A DNA stretch of 48,329 bases from Candidatus Magnetobacterium casense. Its GTDB lineage: Bacteria; Nitrospirota; Thermodesulfovibrionia; Thermodesulfovibrionales; Magnetobacteriaceae. This document shows, in pieces, positions 31,965-42,500 of this stretch (position 1 is its first letter; each line of letters starts with the position of its first letter). The position numbers and the translations under genes are program-made. The notes below the pieces were generated by a model that was given only the letters and a program-made list of their open reading frames with translations, made no database searches and was not told where the DNA came from. The DNA is taken from NCBI RefSeq assembly GCF_000714715.1, contig NZ_JMFO01000023.1:1-48329 (forward strand), given 5' to 3'.

Positions 31965-33875
31965 TCAGAAGCTCTCAAAGTTGCTGTCGTCGTCATGTAT
32001 CCTGACGGTGGTGCCTGTCTTTTCCTTAGTTTTTTTTGCATCTCTGGAGATGGCAAGCGGTTTTTTTCTGACATTCGACTTACCCGTTTGTTGTTTGACA
32101 GATGCCTGTCTGTCGCTCATATCTTCGGGCATCTTAAAGAAAGATATGACCCGTTGCAACTGGTCTGCCTGATTGGATAGTTCTATGGCGGTGGATGACA
32201 TCTCCTCGGAGGCGGAGGCGTTTTGCTGTATCACCTGGTCCAGTTGCTGTATGGCCTTGTTTACCTGTTCTGCCCCCGTGTTTTGTTCGACACTGGATGC
32301 GCTTATCTCCTGGACAAGCTCTGCGGTCTTCTTGATATCGGGTACGATCTTGGCCAACATTCCACCTGCCCTGTTGGCGACCTCCACGCTTGTGGTGGCC
32401 AGGGTGGTGATTTCCCCGGCTGCCGTCTGACTGCGCTCGGCCAGTTGTCTGACCTCGGAGGCTACGACGGCAAAGCCCTTGCCATGCTCCCCGGCACGTG
32501 CCGCCTCGATGGCCGCATTTAAGGCAAGGAGATTTGTCTGCCGTGCGATCTCCTCAATAATGGTGATCTTGCTGGCTATCTCTTTCATGGCATTGAGGGT
32601 TTCGGCCACAGCTTTGCCACTGTCTATGGCATCCTCTGCCACCTGTCTTGCTATTTTTTCGGTCTGCTGGGCATTGTCGGTGCTTTGCCTGATATTTGAG
32701 GCCATCTCTTCCATCGATGAGGATGCCTCCTCTGCCGCGGCGGCCTGCTCCGTGGCCCCCTGAGACAACTGCTCGGAAGCCGCACTGAGATTGCTACTGC
32801 CATCGGCTACGCTGCCAGAGGACAACTTTATATCATAGAGCACGTCAACCAACTTATCCACCATCGAGGCAAGCGACCTCATCAGTTCATCCTTGTCGGA
32901 GCGCTCCCGTATCTCTACGGTGAGGTCTCCCTTTGCGATCGTCTTTGCTATGGCGGTTATTGCATTGGTGGCGTCGATCAGGGCATTGAGGTTGGTCTTG
33001 ATGTCATTGAAATCACCCTTGTATTCCTCTGTAATTCTCTCAGGCGTATCGCCCTTGCTTAACCTGTCTATGTAGGTGGCTGCCTTGGACAGCGGGCCAA
33101 CTACGGCATTGAGCGTGTTGTTGATGCCATCGACGATCTTGCGATAGTCCCCCTCGTGCCTGGAGGCATCCGCACGCGTGGCGAGTTTGCCATCCAACGC
33201 TGCACTGACCAGCATGTTGGCATCGCTTGTAAGGGCGGATATGTTGCTGATGACACCCCTTAAGGATTGCGCAAGCATACCTATTTCATCCTTTGTGTCA
33301 TGCTCGATCTTGATGTTGAGGTCGCCCTTGGCTATCTTATCCGCCGCCGCCACCATTGCGTTGACGGGTTTGCCTATTGCACTGGAGATGAACATGCCCA
33401 ACAATACAGCCATGATAAATCCTGCTATTGTTGTGGATATTATCAGATTTGTCGCCTTTTTGGAAAGAGCGTCATTTGAATCGTCCGTCTCTTTTGCCTG
33501 TTGCAGCTTTCTTTCTTTTAGGACACCTAGTGTATCCCTTACTGTATCAATAGCCCTTCTGCCTTCGTGGCGCATCAGCTCTAAGACCTCCGCGTTTTTT
33601 CCTGCCTTATCAAGCTCTGCGACTTTCTCTATAATATGGGCATATGACTTTTTGGCATCTAAAAAACCGGTATACATTTTTTTTCCTTCATCCGTAAAAA
33701 TCGTCTTTTCATACTCCGAGGACAATTTGTCTATATTGCTCATAAAGTCATTAACCTTTTTGAGTGATGCGGTTCTCTCCTCTTTTGTTGTTGCTATCCC
33801 AACTTCAATCAAATTGGCCCTTGATCTTTGAAAATACTCGGTTATACCGCCAAGGTGGCCTATTGGTACGGTCAT
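31965..33875 (-). CDS. Methyl-accepting chemotaxis protein, main part (5' end split off)
   Basis: A 636-residue ORF starting [10 protein letters not shown] with no first membrane helix of its own. It holds the rest of the periplasmic four-helix sensor (about 1-130), a second membrane helix (about 142-162, [19 protein letters not shown]), HAMP-type domains (about 165-330) and the signalling hairpin around [41 protein letters not shown]. The missing N terminus is in the next upstream ORF; a 22-bp duplication has broken the frame. The start codon lies 4 bases after the stop of that ORF, so coupled re-initiation could still make this part, but without the first membrane helix. Last gene of the cheY-STAS-cheA-mcp operon. 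Confidence 0.85.
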   Translation of the reverse strand: MTVPIGHLGGITEYFQRSRANLIEVGIATTKEERTASLKKVNDFMSNIDKLSSEYEKTIFTDEGKKMYTGFLDAKKSYAHIIEKVAELDKAGKNAEVLELMRHEGRRAIDTVRDTLGVLKERKLQQAKETDDSNDALSKKATNLIISTTIAGFIMAVLLGMFISSAIGKPVNAMVAAADKIAKGDLNIKIEHDTKDEIGMLAQSLRGVISNISALTSDANMLVSAALDGKLATRADASRHEGDYRKIVDGINNTLNAVVGPLSKAATYIDRLSKGDTPERITEEYKGDFNDIKTNLNALIDATNAITAIAKTIAKGDLTVEIRERSDKDELMRSLASMVDKLVDVLYDIKLSSGSVADGSSNLSAASEQLSQGATEQAAAAEEASSSMEEMASNIRQSTDNAQQTEKIARQVAEDAIDSGKAVAETLNAMKEIASKITIIEEIARQTNLLALNAAIEAARAGEHGKGFAVVASEVRQLAERSQTAAGEITTLATTSVEVANRAGGMLAKIVPDIKKTAELVQEISASSVEQNTGAEQVNKAIQQLDQVIQQNASASEEMSSTAIELSNQADQLQRVISFFKMPEDMSDRQASVKQQTGKSNVRKKPLAISRDAKKTKEKTGTTVRIHDDDSNFESF

Positions 33876-33910
33876 CTTTTCATATAAATACGGTCATCTT
33901 TTCATATAAA
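33867..33910. repeat. Perfect 22-bp tandem duplication inside the MCP gene
   Basis: Two abutting identical copies of TACGGTCATCTTTTCATATA plus AA (33867-33888 and 33889-33910). The unit is not a multiple of three, so it shifts the frame of the receptor gene. On the coding strand the result is a stop TGA, four bases, then an ATG in the new frame. Confidence 0.95.
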
Positions 33911-34041
33911 AAGGTACTCGCACTTTCCATTTTTTTCAGATTCACAATACTGAACGTCCCTACTATTACCGTTATACACGCGACAACAACAAAGCTACCT
34001 ATTAGTTTTGCCCTCATCCTCATATTGTAAAACCAGTTCAT
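33880..34041 (-). CDS. N-terminal fragment of the split chemotaxis receptor
   Basis: A 53-codon ORF starting at ATG 34041 behind a strong GGGAGGAAGAT site. It encodes [20 protein letters not shown], the first membrane helix, and a start of the periplasmic domain ending LYEKMTVFI. Deleting one of two 22-bp repeat units joins it in frame to the downstream ORF, giving a normal 684-residue receptor ([12 protein letters not shown]). It is therefore the 5' part of one gene rather than a separate small gene. Confidence 0.85.
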   Translation of the reverse strand: MNWFYNMRMRAKLIGSFVVVACITVIVGTFSIVNLKKMESASTFLYEKMTVFI

Positions 34042-34098
34042 ATCTTCCTCCCTATATAACAACATATTAAGTTTAACCAATCATAAATATGATAGTCT

Positions 34099-36270
34099 TC
34101 ACACCTTTGTGGCACTGTTTTGAACGGTCTTTATGATACCCGGCACATCGAGGATCATTGCCACCGTGCCATCGCCCAGTATGGTGGCACCGGCTATGCC
34201 CTCTACGTCCTTATAGACCTTGCCCAGGGTTTTAATTACCACCTGCACGTCACCAAAGAGCCTGTCCACGGCAAAGGCCACGCTCTGTCCGGCATACTGA
34301 ACCACCACGATGTTGTCGCTGTGCCGTGCACTGCCATTGGAGTTAAAGACGCCGGCCAGGTCGATGTAGGGAATTACCTTGCCACGGAAATCAAAGTATC
34401 CGCGCTTTTCTATCATCTCTCGTTTTTCTTCGGTCAGAATGAAACACTTTACGACCATGTCCAGTGGGATTATGTAAAACGCACCCCTGATGCCCACCAT
34501 AAAGCCGTCGATAATGGACAACGTTAGCGGCAGGTGGATCAGCATTGTGGTTGATTGTCCCAGCACAGTGTCTATCTGGACAAAGCCGCGCATGACCTCG
34601 ATGTTTCGCCTGACTACGTCCATCCCAACGCCTCTGCCGGAGAGATTGGTCACAGCTTCGGCAGTGGAGAAGCCCGGTTCAAAGATCAGTTTGTAGAGTT
34701 CGTTGTCCGGTGGTCTCTTGTCGGGGTCAACGATGCCGACTTTAACGGCCTTTTGCCATATTTTATCTGCATTTAGTCCCCTGCCGTCATCCGAAATGGC
34801 GATTATTATGCTGCCCGAGTCGTGGTAGGCATCGAGGGTTATCGTGCCTTTGGCCGGTTTTCCGGCGTCAAGACGCTCTTGCGGGGGTTCGATCCCGTGG
34901 TCTACGGAGTTGCGCACGATGTGGGTCAGCGGGTCCGTGAGCTTTTCGATCATAGTCCTGTCAAGCTCGGTATCGCCGCCCTTGATGACAAGATCGATGC
35001 TTTTTCCTATCTCTCTGCTGGTGTCGTGTACCAGCCTCTGGAAGCGGTTAAACGTCGCTGCTATGGGCACCATTCTCATTTTCATGGCTATGTCGCGGAT
35101 ATCGTTGACGAGCCTGCTCATCAGCATGGAGGACTTTGACAGCGTGCTGTCCTTGACCGTCTGTGCGTGCTGCCTGATCCCTCCGGAGGAGATGACAAGC
35201 TCTCCGACGAGGTTTATGAGGCTATCGAGCTTGGCGGCATCCACACGGATGGTCTTGCCCTCATCCGAAGGGGCCGGCTTTCTGAGCTTGGCTTGTTTAT
35301 CAACCGCCGCCTCTACGACATCGCGATGGACCACGCCCTCTTTGACAAGGATGTCACCGATGGCGGGTTTTTCCTGTTCGGGGTCAGACTGCTGTTTTTT
35401 GAGTGCCTCATCAAGCTCTCTCCGGGTTATTGCCCCGCTCTTGACCAGTATCTCACCCAGGCGCCACTTGTCCTCGGCCAGTTCGTCAATGAGCGACATG
35501 TACGTCGGGGCGGTACTGTGGGGCGGTATAATCCTGATCACACAGGATTCCTTGACAAATTCAAAGACATCCTCGATCTCCTGCTTGGTGAAATCAGAAC
35601 AAAAGGCAATCTCAAAACCGAGGTAGCAGCTCTCGGGGTCCATCTCCCCGATATCGGGCAGACAGGCATACAACGTGGTCAAATATACTATATTGCCATA
35701 ACGTTTCAGATAGTTTATAAACGACAGCGGGTCCATGCCATCGCGCAGGACATCCCGTCCAAACCTCAACGATATGTGCCAACAACTGCTGCCAAATGAG
35801 GAATCCCCCGTATATTCTCCGATTGAACAATCGGGCGTTGAAGCGGTGGTTGTAGCGGCAGGAGCAGGGGCATGGCCCGGCAAGAGGTATGGGGCCAGGG
35901 TGTCGTGGATATTATCGCCCTCCGTTATGATACTGACTGGAAGCTCATCGTCAGAGGTGCAACTCAACTGCACCAGTTCGGCCATGTGGTCCTTGCACTT
36001 GAGCATGACGGAGATCAATCCATCCGATATCTTCAGTTCGTGTTGCCTGAGGCGCTCCAGCACGCTCTCGACCTTGTGTGTGAAGTACACGACCCTGTCC
36101 AGGCCAATCAGCCCGGCTGAACCTTTAATGGTGTGGGCGCTGCGAAACAGGACATTTACCAGCTCTGCGTCTTCGTTGCTTCCCTCCAGGGCAAGGAGGG
36201 CGTTTTCCATCTCCACCAGGAGCTCGTTGGTTTCAACCAGAAACGTTTTTTTTACGGATTCCAGTTCCAT
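34099..36270 (-). CDS. cheA: Chemotaxis histidine kinase CheA
   Basis: A 723-residue kinase. The Hpt domain has the phosphorylated His46 in SAHTIKGSAGL. A region at about 155-255 resembles a P2-like regulator-binding domain. It is followed by two short repeats of the type 'WRLGEILVKSGAITRRELDEAL' and 'AIGDILVKEGVVHRDVVEAAV' (about 265-330), which resemble the MshEN/GspE N-terminal motif. P3 dimerisation, the ATPase (IVRNSVDHGIE, ISDDGRGLNADKI, GRGVGMDVV) and the CheW-like P5 domain follow. It is co-transcribed with cheY, a STAS gene and an MCP. No cheW, cheR or cheB is in the window. Confidence 0.95.
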   Translation of the reverse strand: MELESVKKTFLVETNELLVEMENALLALEGSNEDAELVNVLFRSAHTIKGSAGLIGLDRVVYFTHKVESVLERLRQHELKISDGLISVMLKCKDHMAELVQLSCTSDDELPVSIITEGDNIHDTLAPYLLPGHAPAPAATTTASTPDCSIGEYTGDSSFGSSCWHISLRFGRDVLRDGMDPLSFINYLKRYGNIVYLTTLYACLPDIGEMDPESCYLGFEIAFCSDFTKQEIEDVFEFVKESCVIRIIPPHSTAPTYMSLIDELAEDKWRLGEILVKSGAITRRELDEALKKQQSDPEQEKPAIGDILVKEGVVHRDVVEAAVDKQAKLRKPAPSDEGKTIRVDAAKLDSLINLVGELVISSGGIRQHAQTVKDSTLSKSSMLMSRLVNDIRDIAMKMRMVPIAATFNRFQRLVHDTSREIGKSIDLVIKGGDTELDRTMIEKLTDPLTHIVRNSVDHGIEPPQERLDAGKPAKGTITLDAYHDSGSIIIAISDDGRGLNADKIWQKAVKVGIVDPDKRPPDNELYKLIFEPGFSTAEAVTNLSGRGVGMDVVRRNIEVMRGFVQIDTVLGQSTTMLIHLPLTLSIIDGFMVGIRGAFYIIPLDMVVKCFILTEEKREMIEKRGYFDFRGKVIPYIDLAGVFNSNGSARHSDNIVVVQYAGQSVAFAVDRLFGDVQVVIKTLGKVYKDVEGIAGATILGDGTVAMILDVPGIIKTVQNSATKV

Positions 36271-36271
36271 G

Positions 36272-36562
36272 TTAAAACTCCCCCTTCATATTATATAACT
36301 CCAACGCCTGTGTAGTAGCCAGGCTGTGGATGGTCACACGAAATCCCTTATTCTGTTTACGAGCCGTCAGCTTCAACGCCAGGAGCAGTTGGAAGCCGGC
36401 GGAGTCAAACTCGCTTACCTTGGAGAGGTCTAACTCCACCTCCGAGCAGCCGGCCAGGTTGTCTGTAAATGCCTTTTTTAGTTCAACGGCGTTGACTATG
36501 GTCATTTCGCCGTCTACCGTAAGCCTGTGCTTCGTATTGTCTCGCTCAACGTTTACCAGCAT
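36272..36562 (-). CDS. STAS-domain protein (anti-sigma-antagonist-like)
   Basis: A 96-residue single STAS domain. ATG 36562 is preferred because a GAGGATGAC site precedes it; the frame is open to 36595 but that part overlaps cheY. The core is VELDLSKVSEFDSAGFQLLLALKLTARKQ in parts: LDLSKVSEFDSAG holds the conserved DS pair that is phosphorylated in SpoIIAA-type proteins. In chemosensory operons such proteins are thought to modulate output or anchoring. It sits between cheY and cheA with 10 bp to the former and 1 bp to the latter. Confidence 0.85.
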   Translation of the reverse strand: MLVNVERDNTKHRLTVDGEMTIVNAVELKKAFTDNLAGCSEVELDLSKVSEFDSAGFQLLLALKLTARKQNKGFRVTIHSLATTQALELYNMKGEF

Positions 36563-36572
36563 AAAGTCATCC

Positions 36573-36941
36573 TCACGGCAGTATAAGTTTTTCAACGGCT
36601 GCCAGCATTGTTTCAGGTTTAAATGGTTTTACGACCCACGCCTTGGCCCCGGCGGCCTTTCCCTCCTGTTTTTTGGCCTCCTGTGATTCGGTGGTCAGCA
36701 TGATGATTGGTACAAACTTGTGTGCCGCCTGCTGCTTTATCTCCTTGAGAAAGGTTATGCCATCCATATTTGGCATATTTACGTCGCATATGATCAGGTT
36801 GATTTTCTGTCCGGCGATCTTCTTTAGCGCATCCTTACCATCCACAGCCTCCAGCACCTCATAACCTGCCTTAAGCAGCGTGGCCTTTACAACCTCCCTC
36901 AGAGTGGCCGAATCATCGATGATCATAATCTTCTTAGCCAT
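36573..36941 (-). CDS. CheY-type response regulator
   Basis: A 122-residue receiver domain. Acidic pocket D9/D10 (IIDDSA), phosphoacceptor D53 (ICDVNMPNMDG), T83 (MLTTES) and K105 (VVKPFKP) are all in place. It is a stand-alone receiver with no output domain and is the first gene of the chemosensory operon. It presumably receives phosphate from the CheA encoded downstream. A strong GGAGGTTG site lies before the ATG. Confidence 0.92.
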   Translation of the reverse strand: MAKKIMIIDDSATLREVVKATLLKAGYEVLEAVDGKDALKKIAGQKINLIICDVNMPNMDGITFLKEIKQQAAHKFVPIIMLTTESQEAKKQEGKAAGAKAWVVKPFKPETMLAAVEKLILP

Positions 36942-37115
36942 TAAACAACCTCCTGTATAGCTTTATAATTATGTTTATTATTATAACACATTGCAAAAGA
37001 ATTCTTGACCACTGTTTATGTTCAAGTTTCCATCCATAAATTAATTTGACAATGTCACGTTTAAGTAAACATAGGGATTGTTTGAACAAGGCTAAATCTG
37101 TTATAATAAATCCGG

Positions 37116-38426
37116 ATGGGAACAAACGAACTATATTTCTTTGAGAGGGGTACTCTCAGACGTTTATACTCAGGTGTAGCGTTTGTGTTTATTGTTATGG
37201 CCTCTGTCGGTGAATATTTTCTGACAGACAAGGGCTTTACGGCAGCGTCTTTTGTACGCGTGGGAGGGGTTGTTTTTGCCATTGTCCTGCTGTATGTGCT
37301 TACGCTGAAAAAGCTCGGGAGAACACCCGCACAACTATCGGACAATGACAGACAGGTAATACTTACCATGTGCTATAAGAACGGAGTTGATCAAAAAAGG
37401 AACAAGACGATCGTGGCCTTTTGCGACCTGTTGAATAAGTTTAATAAACTCACATCGGCGCACCTTGCAAACGTGGTCGATGAGACCGAGGCGGCTGCTC
37501 ATGGCATCATCAGAAAACTAAGGGAGACAGACAGTTCCATGGGCGAGCTGGTCAGCACGTTGACATCCCTGCACGATGAGAGTGAATCATTGGCCCGACA
37601 GTCGAACACGACAATAGAAAAGAACGAGGAGACCTCCACTGTACTGTATAACTACATAGAGAAGCGCCTGGTGGAACTTGATAGGGACAGCCACATCGTT
37701 GAAGAGCTGGTAAAAAGCGCCAACAATATGCAGGCCATGGTTCAGATGATGAAGGACATCAGTGACCAGACCAACCTCCTGGCGTTAAATGCGGCCATAG
37801 AGGCAGCGCGTGCCGGGGAGTCCGGGCGCGGCTTTGCCGTCGTTGCCGATGAGGTACGAAAACTCTCCGCACACTCTGAAAAGGCCGCAATCGAAATCGG
37901 AAATGCCATAACCGCAATGGCAAAGCAAATTCAAGGTAATTTCGCCGTCAAACTGGATAAAAAACACCAACATGACGAAGAGGAATTCTTAAAGTCCATC
38001 GAAGGACAGCTCCTGAGGATGGGGGAGGGATACAAGCTGCTCAACAATCTCAATACACAGATACTTCAGCGGGTGGGCAGCAGCAGCAAGATTATATCGG
38101 AGCAGATCATCGACGCCCTTGTAAATGTCCAGTTTCAGGATATAACACGTCAACAGATAGAGCTGATCACCCGTGGCATGGTCGATATCGACGAGTATGT
38201 GGCAACCCTCAGGGAGTGTTTCCAGAAAGGGGATGACCACTGTGCTACAGACTGTTCCGTGGCAGAGTTTGATGTCGATAAGATATTTAACTACTATGTG
38301 ATGAAAAAACAGCGCGACATCCACCGCGATGTAATCGGAAAGACGACGCATAAACACGATACACATAAACATGAGGTAGTTGCCAAGGCCGATGACGCTA
38401 AAGAGGACGAAATCACGTTTTTCTAG
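37116..38426 (+). CDS. Membrane MCP-like signalling protein with His-rich tail
   Basis: A 436-residue protein. Two membrane helices (about 16-33 and 45-65) lie close together, so there is almost no periplasmic sensor. The cytoplasmic signalling hairpin is shortened but contains [40 protein letters not shown] in parts, e.g. [17 protein letters not shown] and [15 protein letters not shown]. The segment [13 protein letters not shown] is a hallmark of short MCP-like proteins. The C terminus is histidine-rich ([13 protein letters not shown]), possibly metal-binding. It is divergent from the cheY operon, and a TATAAT lies at 37102, only 9 bp before the ATG. It may sense an internal or membrane signal. 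Confidence 0.85.
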   Translation: MGTNELYFFERGTLRRLYSGVAFVFIVMASVGEYFLTDKGFTAASFVRVGGVVFAIVLLYVLTLKKLGRTPAQLSDNDRQVILTMCYKNGVDQKRNKTIVAFCDLLNKFNKLTSAHLANVVDETEAAAHGIIRKLRETDSSMGELVSTLTSLHDESESLARQSNTTIEKNEETSTVLYNYIEKRLVELDRDSHIVEELVKSANNMQAMVQMMKDISDQTNLLALNAAIEAARAGESGRGFAVVADEVRKLSAHSEKAAIEIGNAITAMAKQIQGNFAVKLDKKHQHDEEEFLKSIEGQLLRMGEGYKLLNNLNTQILQRVGSSSKIISEQIIDALVNVQFQDITRQQIELITRGMVDIDEYVATLRECFQKGDDHCATDCSVAEFDVDKIFNYYVMKKQRDIHRDVIGKTTHKHDTHKHEVVAKADDAKEDEITFF

Positions 38427-38470
38427 AACACTTGTGATAAGTACATGGACAGGCGTTTTTATATAAACGT

Positions 38471-38606
38471 CAGGGTTGAGCATTATGGGGTCAAGGGGAC
38501 TTCTTCGTGCCCGGGGCGGCTCGCCCCTCCCCTTGCGGGGGGTTCTGAAGGGGCCAGGAGCGTCCTGGAGCGAAAAAGAAGCGGAGCCACCCCTTTCTTT
38601 TCTCTT
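38471..38606 (-). repeat. GC-rich palindromic intergenic repeat, copy 3
   Basis: Read on the minus strand, it repeats the design of copy 2: GGGGTGGCTCCGCTTCTTTT and CGCTCCAGG, then palindromes and the tail GTCCCCTTGACCCCATAATG. It lies between two convergent genes. The rest of the 38427-38668 gap has no other feature. Confidence 0.7.
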
Positions 38607-38668
38607 ACGGTCAGAGGATTCTGAGGGGAAGCTGTTGTGCTCCCCCTTCTGTTTGAATAGCGACGTTA

Positions 38669-39586
38669 CTAGATAAAGACCTTGTGTTTTTCCAGTACCT
38701 TTTTGAATTCCGGGCTCTTTCTCAGGTTTTTCAGTTCGCTGTCTCCGCGCAGGAGATCATACTCCTGGAATCCATTCGCCAATGCCTTATCCAGGCTGTC
38801 AAGCGCCAGATCAATCTTGTTCTCCAACGAGTACAGACAGGCAAGGTTATAATACACACTGAAGCTATCCGGTAAGAGTTTGGCTGCTTTTTTGAGGTCC
38901 TCCTCGGCCTTGTTGCGTTTATTTATCACCATATAGGCGGTTCCTCTGTGTTCGTATGCCTTGCCTATTAGTTTTTCGTCACCTGAATCGATTTCTATTG
39001 ACTTTGTATATTCGTTGATTGCGTTATCCATGCTTTCGCCAAAGGCAGTCTTGTTGTTTCCACTATTCTTTGCAAGTGCGATCCAACGGAAGCCTTCCTG
39101 AATATGCCTGGATGCCTCTTGTTTTTTCGCCTCATCTACTGCCACGGTACTACCAGACTGTACGGTACCACCCGGCTGTGTCGAAGACGATGGCGATTGG
39201 GATGATGAAGAGGTGGGTGGTGGGGTGGGCGTACTGCTGCACTTATCCTTCTTTACCTCGTCGATGAGCTTTTGTTTGTCGTCCTCTGGTATCTTCAGGG
39301 ATGTTGCGATCTTGTCTGCCTCGGCACAGCTTATGACTTCGGTACCACAACAATCGACAGACTCACAGCACTTCTTCAATGCCGCCTTATACTTTTTCTT
39401 CGGCCCTTCCATGATCTTCATTGATACAACGGCTAACAAGATTAGTAACAATATCCCGCCAACTGACGCAATTATTATCAACTTCATCTTTGAATCAGCC
39501 GGTCTGCTTCTTTGACAGTTTTGGCATAGATTACTGCTACCCGGATTTTGCGTACCGCAATTACTACACGTCCAATTACTGCTCAT
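38669..39586 (-). CDS. Zinc-ribbon, single-pass membrane protein with TPR repeats
   Basis: A 305-residue protein. The N terminus has a zinc ribbon, C7-x2-C10 and C21-x2-C24 (WTCSNCGTQN ... NLCQNCQRS). A membrane helix follows at about 35-55. A second cysteine cluster (ALKKCCESVDCCGTEVISC) lies after it, then a low-complexity Ser/Pro/Thr linker (about 120-150). The C-terminal about 140 residues carry two to three TPR units (AYEHRGTAYMVINKRNKAEEDL, VYYNLACLYSLENKIDLALDSL). It is the last gene of the tubulin-caspase operon and overlaps the tubulin-like gene by 11 bp. I infer a membrane-bound adaptor that presents TPRs to partners. Confidence 0.8.
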   Translation of the reverse strand: MSSNWTCSNCGTQNPGSSNLCQNCQRSRPADSKMKLIIIASVGGILLLILLAVVSMKIMEGPKKKYKAALKKCCESVDCCGTEVISCAEADKIATSLKIPEDDKQKLIDEVKKDKCSSTPTPPPTSSSSQSPSSSTQPGGTVQSGSTVAVDEAKKQEASRHIQEGFRWIALAKNSGNNKTAFGESMDNAINEYTKSIEIDSGDEKLIGKAYEHRGTAYMVINKRNKAEEDLKKAAKLLPDSFSVYYNLACLYSLENKIDLALDSLDKALANGFQEYDLLRGDSELKNLRKSPEFKKVLEKHKVFI

Positions 39587-42500
39587 TTTTTATCTCCTGT
39601 TCAATCTTTAAGACCTCATCGTCGGTTAATCCCAACCGCTTCTGCGTTTCTTTCAGAAATGTCCTGTCATCCGGTATGAATATCCAGGAGCAAGACTTAA
39701 ACGCTTCCCTGTACTGGTTGTATAGTTCCTCTTTACCGGCTCCATTATCGGGGGGTGGAGCGGGCTGTAACAATGCTTCTGTTACCAATCTTTCGGCTGT
39801 CTCAGGTTTAAGTCTGTGGCGAAGGATTCCTTTACCGATGAGCATATCCTTGTCCCTGATATCTTTTTCGCCTACCAAGACGGCAAGTTCCTTCTTAAAT
39901 AACTCCTCGTTGGGGTCGGGAGGAGCTTCCTCTTCTTCTTCCGCAGGAGGAGGGACAGGAGGATGAAGGTCTGTCTCCTCAGGCGGCTCTATGCCAAACT
40001 TATGCCTGTACTCCTCGATGATATCCAACTGTCTCTTAAACTCCGGATTGGCCTCCCTGTCATCGAGTGAGTCCTTGAGATTATCGAGGTATCTTTCAAG
40101 ACGCATCCACAGGGCATCTTTATCCTTTTTGGTTGTAAGAGGGGCCGCTATCTTGTCAACAAGCCTTACAATGACCTCAAAGGGGGTCTCCTGAGCCGTG
40201 CGGTTGTCTATGTCCTTGCTCACCTGTATCCCGGTTAAGTGGGCTTCCAGGTCAGGCCAGGTTTTGGTCAGTTTTGTATATATCTTTTGCTTGCTTCGCT
40301 CATCATAGTATATCAGATATATGTGTTTGTAACCGGAATTCGGGTCATCCCTCTGCACCAGGAAGTCAAAAATCTTTCCCAGCAGGACGTAGGACTCTGC
40401 CCGGCGTTTGATTTCCTTAATCCTGTCATCAGGGAAGATGTCCGGAAAGTCGATACTGATATCGGTACTGCGCGGCTTGACGGACAGGTAGCTCTGCCTG
40501 TAGGCATCCAGCACGGTTATCTTGTGCAGGGGGAAGGCCAGATACTCAGATGCAAATATGAGCCTGTAGACGTCTGAGAGTCTGCTCATATGAGAGAGAT
40601 TGCCACCCTGGGCGTAGGGCTTTATGTTGCAGATTTTATCAATGAGTGTCTGCAGGTTAGGATCGCTGTCGGGGTTGGACGTCCCCAGCCATTCGTGTTT
40701 TACCCCTTCAGCCTTACCCGGGTCGGAGATTAAGATCATTGGCTGTGACATATGAATGTAGGATTTCAGGACGTTGGTCAGCTCTTTGGGTGAACTCATC
40801 AGCAGTATTTTGGCTATGGAATGTCGTCTTATTTCCGAGCACTTTTCCTTACACCTCTTCAGAAGCGCCATGACAAAGTCTTCCTGTTTCAGCTCGACAA
40901 CATTTAAAATCCTGGCGACGCCACTGCTATCTTTTTTAGAGAAGTGACGGGTAATGTCATTCATCATGCTTACGGCGTAGACGGTTGGGTCCGGGACGAT
41001 GGAGCGTATCACCTCATACAGGTTTGTCCGGTTTAGCATCAGGTCGCTAAAGGACTTGTGGGTGAGCACCACGTCTTCGATGTCCTGTTTTTTCTGTGCG
41101 AACCTGGTTGACAGGCTTGTGATACTGTCCTTGTATCTTGCAACGTCCTTTTTTAATATCTCAACTTCGTCCATCACGGAGCGCGTAATGCTGCCATCTT
41201 CGAGACGCAGCCCCTTAGCGGTGCCCAGCATATCAATGATCACCCTGTATGACTCGGCATACAGAGCTGCCTCTGTGTAACCCTTGATGCAATCATAGAC
41301 CCTGTTTATCCAATCCAGGACGGCAAACTTGTTCTTCCCCAAGGTCTCTCGCAGGACGCTGATGGAGGTCGAGTACTTATCCTGCATGGCCGTCATCTCA
41401 TCCTGGAACGACTTGTGCATCTTGTTCGCTGATTCAAGTTGTTCACCTATATAGCTGAATAGGTTCTTTAAAAAGGCATCTGCCATTATATGCCCATTGT
41501 ACTGGTTCTCTACGGCTTTTAGGGTTTCATCCCTTAGTTGATTGACGAGGCTGTGTAGTTGAAGTATCCCTGTCCTCTGTATTGCTCCAGTCAACGTTCC
41601 CCAGTCATTTGGGTCTGCGCTAAACTTAAGCATTCTCTTACACTCGTCGAAGTGCGTATTGATGTCGGCTATCTTTTTGTCGTCTCTCTGTGCTATTGTC
41701 TCATGTTTCTTTGTTTCTATAGCGAAGTTGACATCTATTGCTATACTTTTATTCCCAGAGTTTAATAGCACTTTCCACAGATTTACTTTATCCAGTTGTT
41801 TTTGCTTTAGGATGTTGCTTTCAACGAGAGTTTCTGCATCCTTAAATAGCCATTTTTCAAGAGTCGCAGCGGCCATTTCATAGGCCATCATCTCCTCGAC
41901 CTTGAAGACAGGGAAGGACAGTGAGGATAGTCCAAAGGACAGAAACGTATTTGGTTTGTCAGATTTCTCAAAAAAGGCTGAATTAGATTTCTTATCAATC
42001 CTCAACCCCCTCTTAGTATCAGAGATGTCGCTACCGAATTCCAGAAAGAGATTAAAGGCAACTACTTCCTCTAATTCACCCCTTTTAAGAAAATAGCCTC
42101 TGGCATCCTGTGTTGCGAGATAGCAGTCATCAACAGGGCGTTCCTTTTTATTTATTATCTTCTCTGCACCGGGGTCAGGGTAATCGGCGTTGAAGGCGGT
42201 ATCAGGCATGGAGAAGTATTGAAGCTCCTTTAGTGCGCTGTAACAGTTGGCCTTTTTTACGGAATTATCCCCGCCGATAATAAACATGCCTGTAAGTTTA
42301 GCTATTTCAGAGACATAGCGCGTATTGTAGCACAACTCAAGAAATGAACCGCTTCCAGTTCCACCCATAAAAGAGCATACAATGTATATATTCAAAATGT
42401 GATCACAGGGTTGTTTCAATGTCTTAGAAGTAATATGCTTGTTGCCATTTTCCGTTACTTTACTAACGACACCTTCTAAACTACTTCTATACTCTCTGAC

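Noticed and set aside
33178..33831. A 217-codon plus-strand frame opposite the chemoreceptor
   Set aside because: Antisense to an unmistakable MCP; the composition is that of reversed helical codons.
37046..37107. Promoter TTGACA ... TATAAT before the MCP-like gene
   Set aside because: TTGACA (37046) and TATAAT (37102) are 50 bp apart, and no suitable partner for either is at 16-18 bp.
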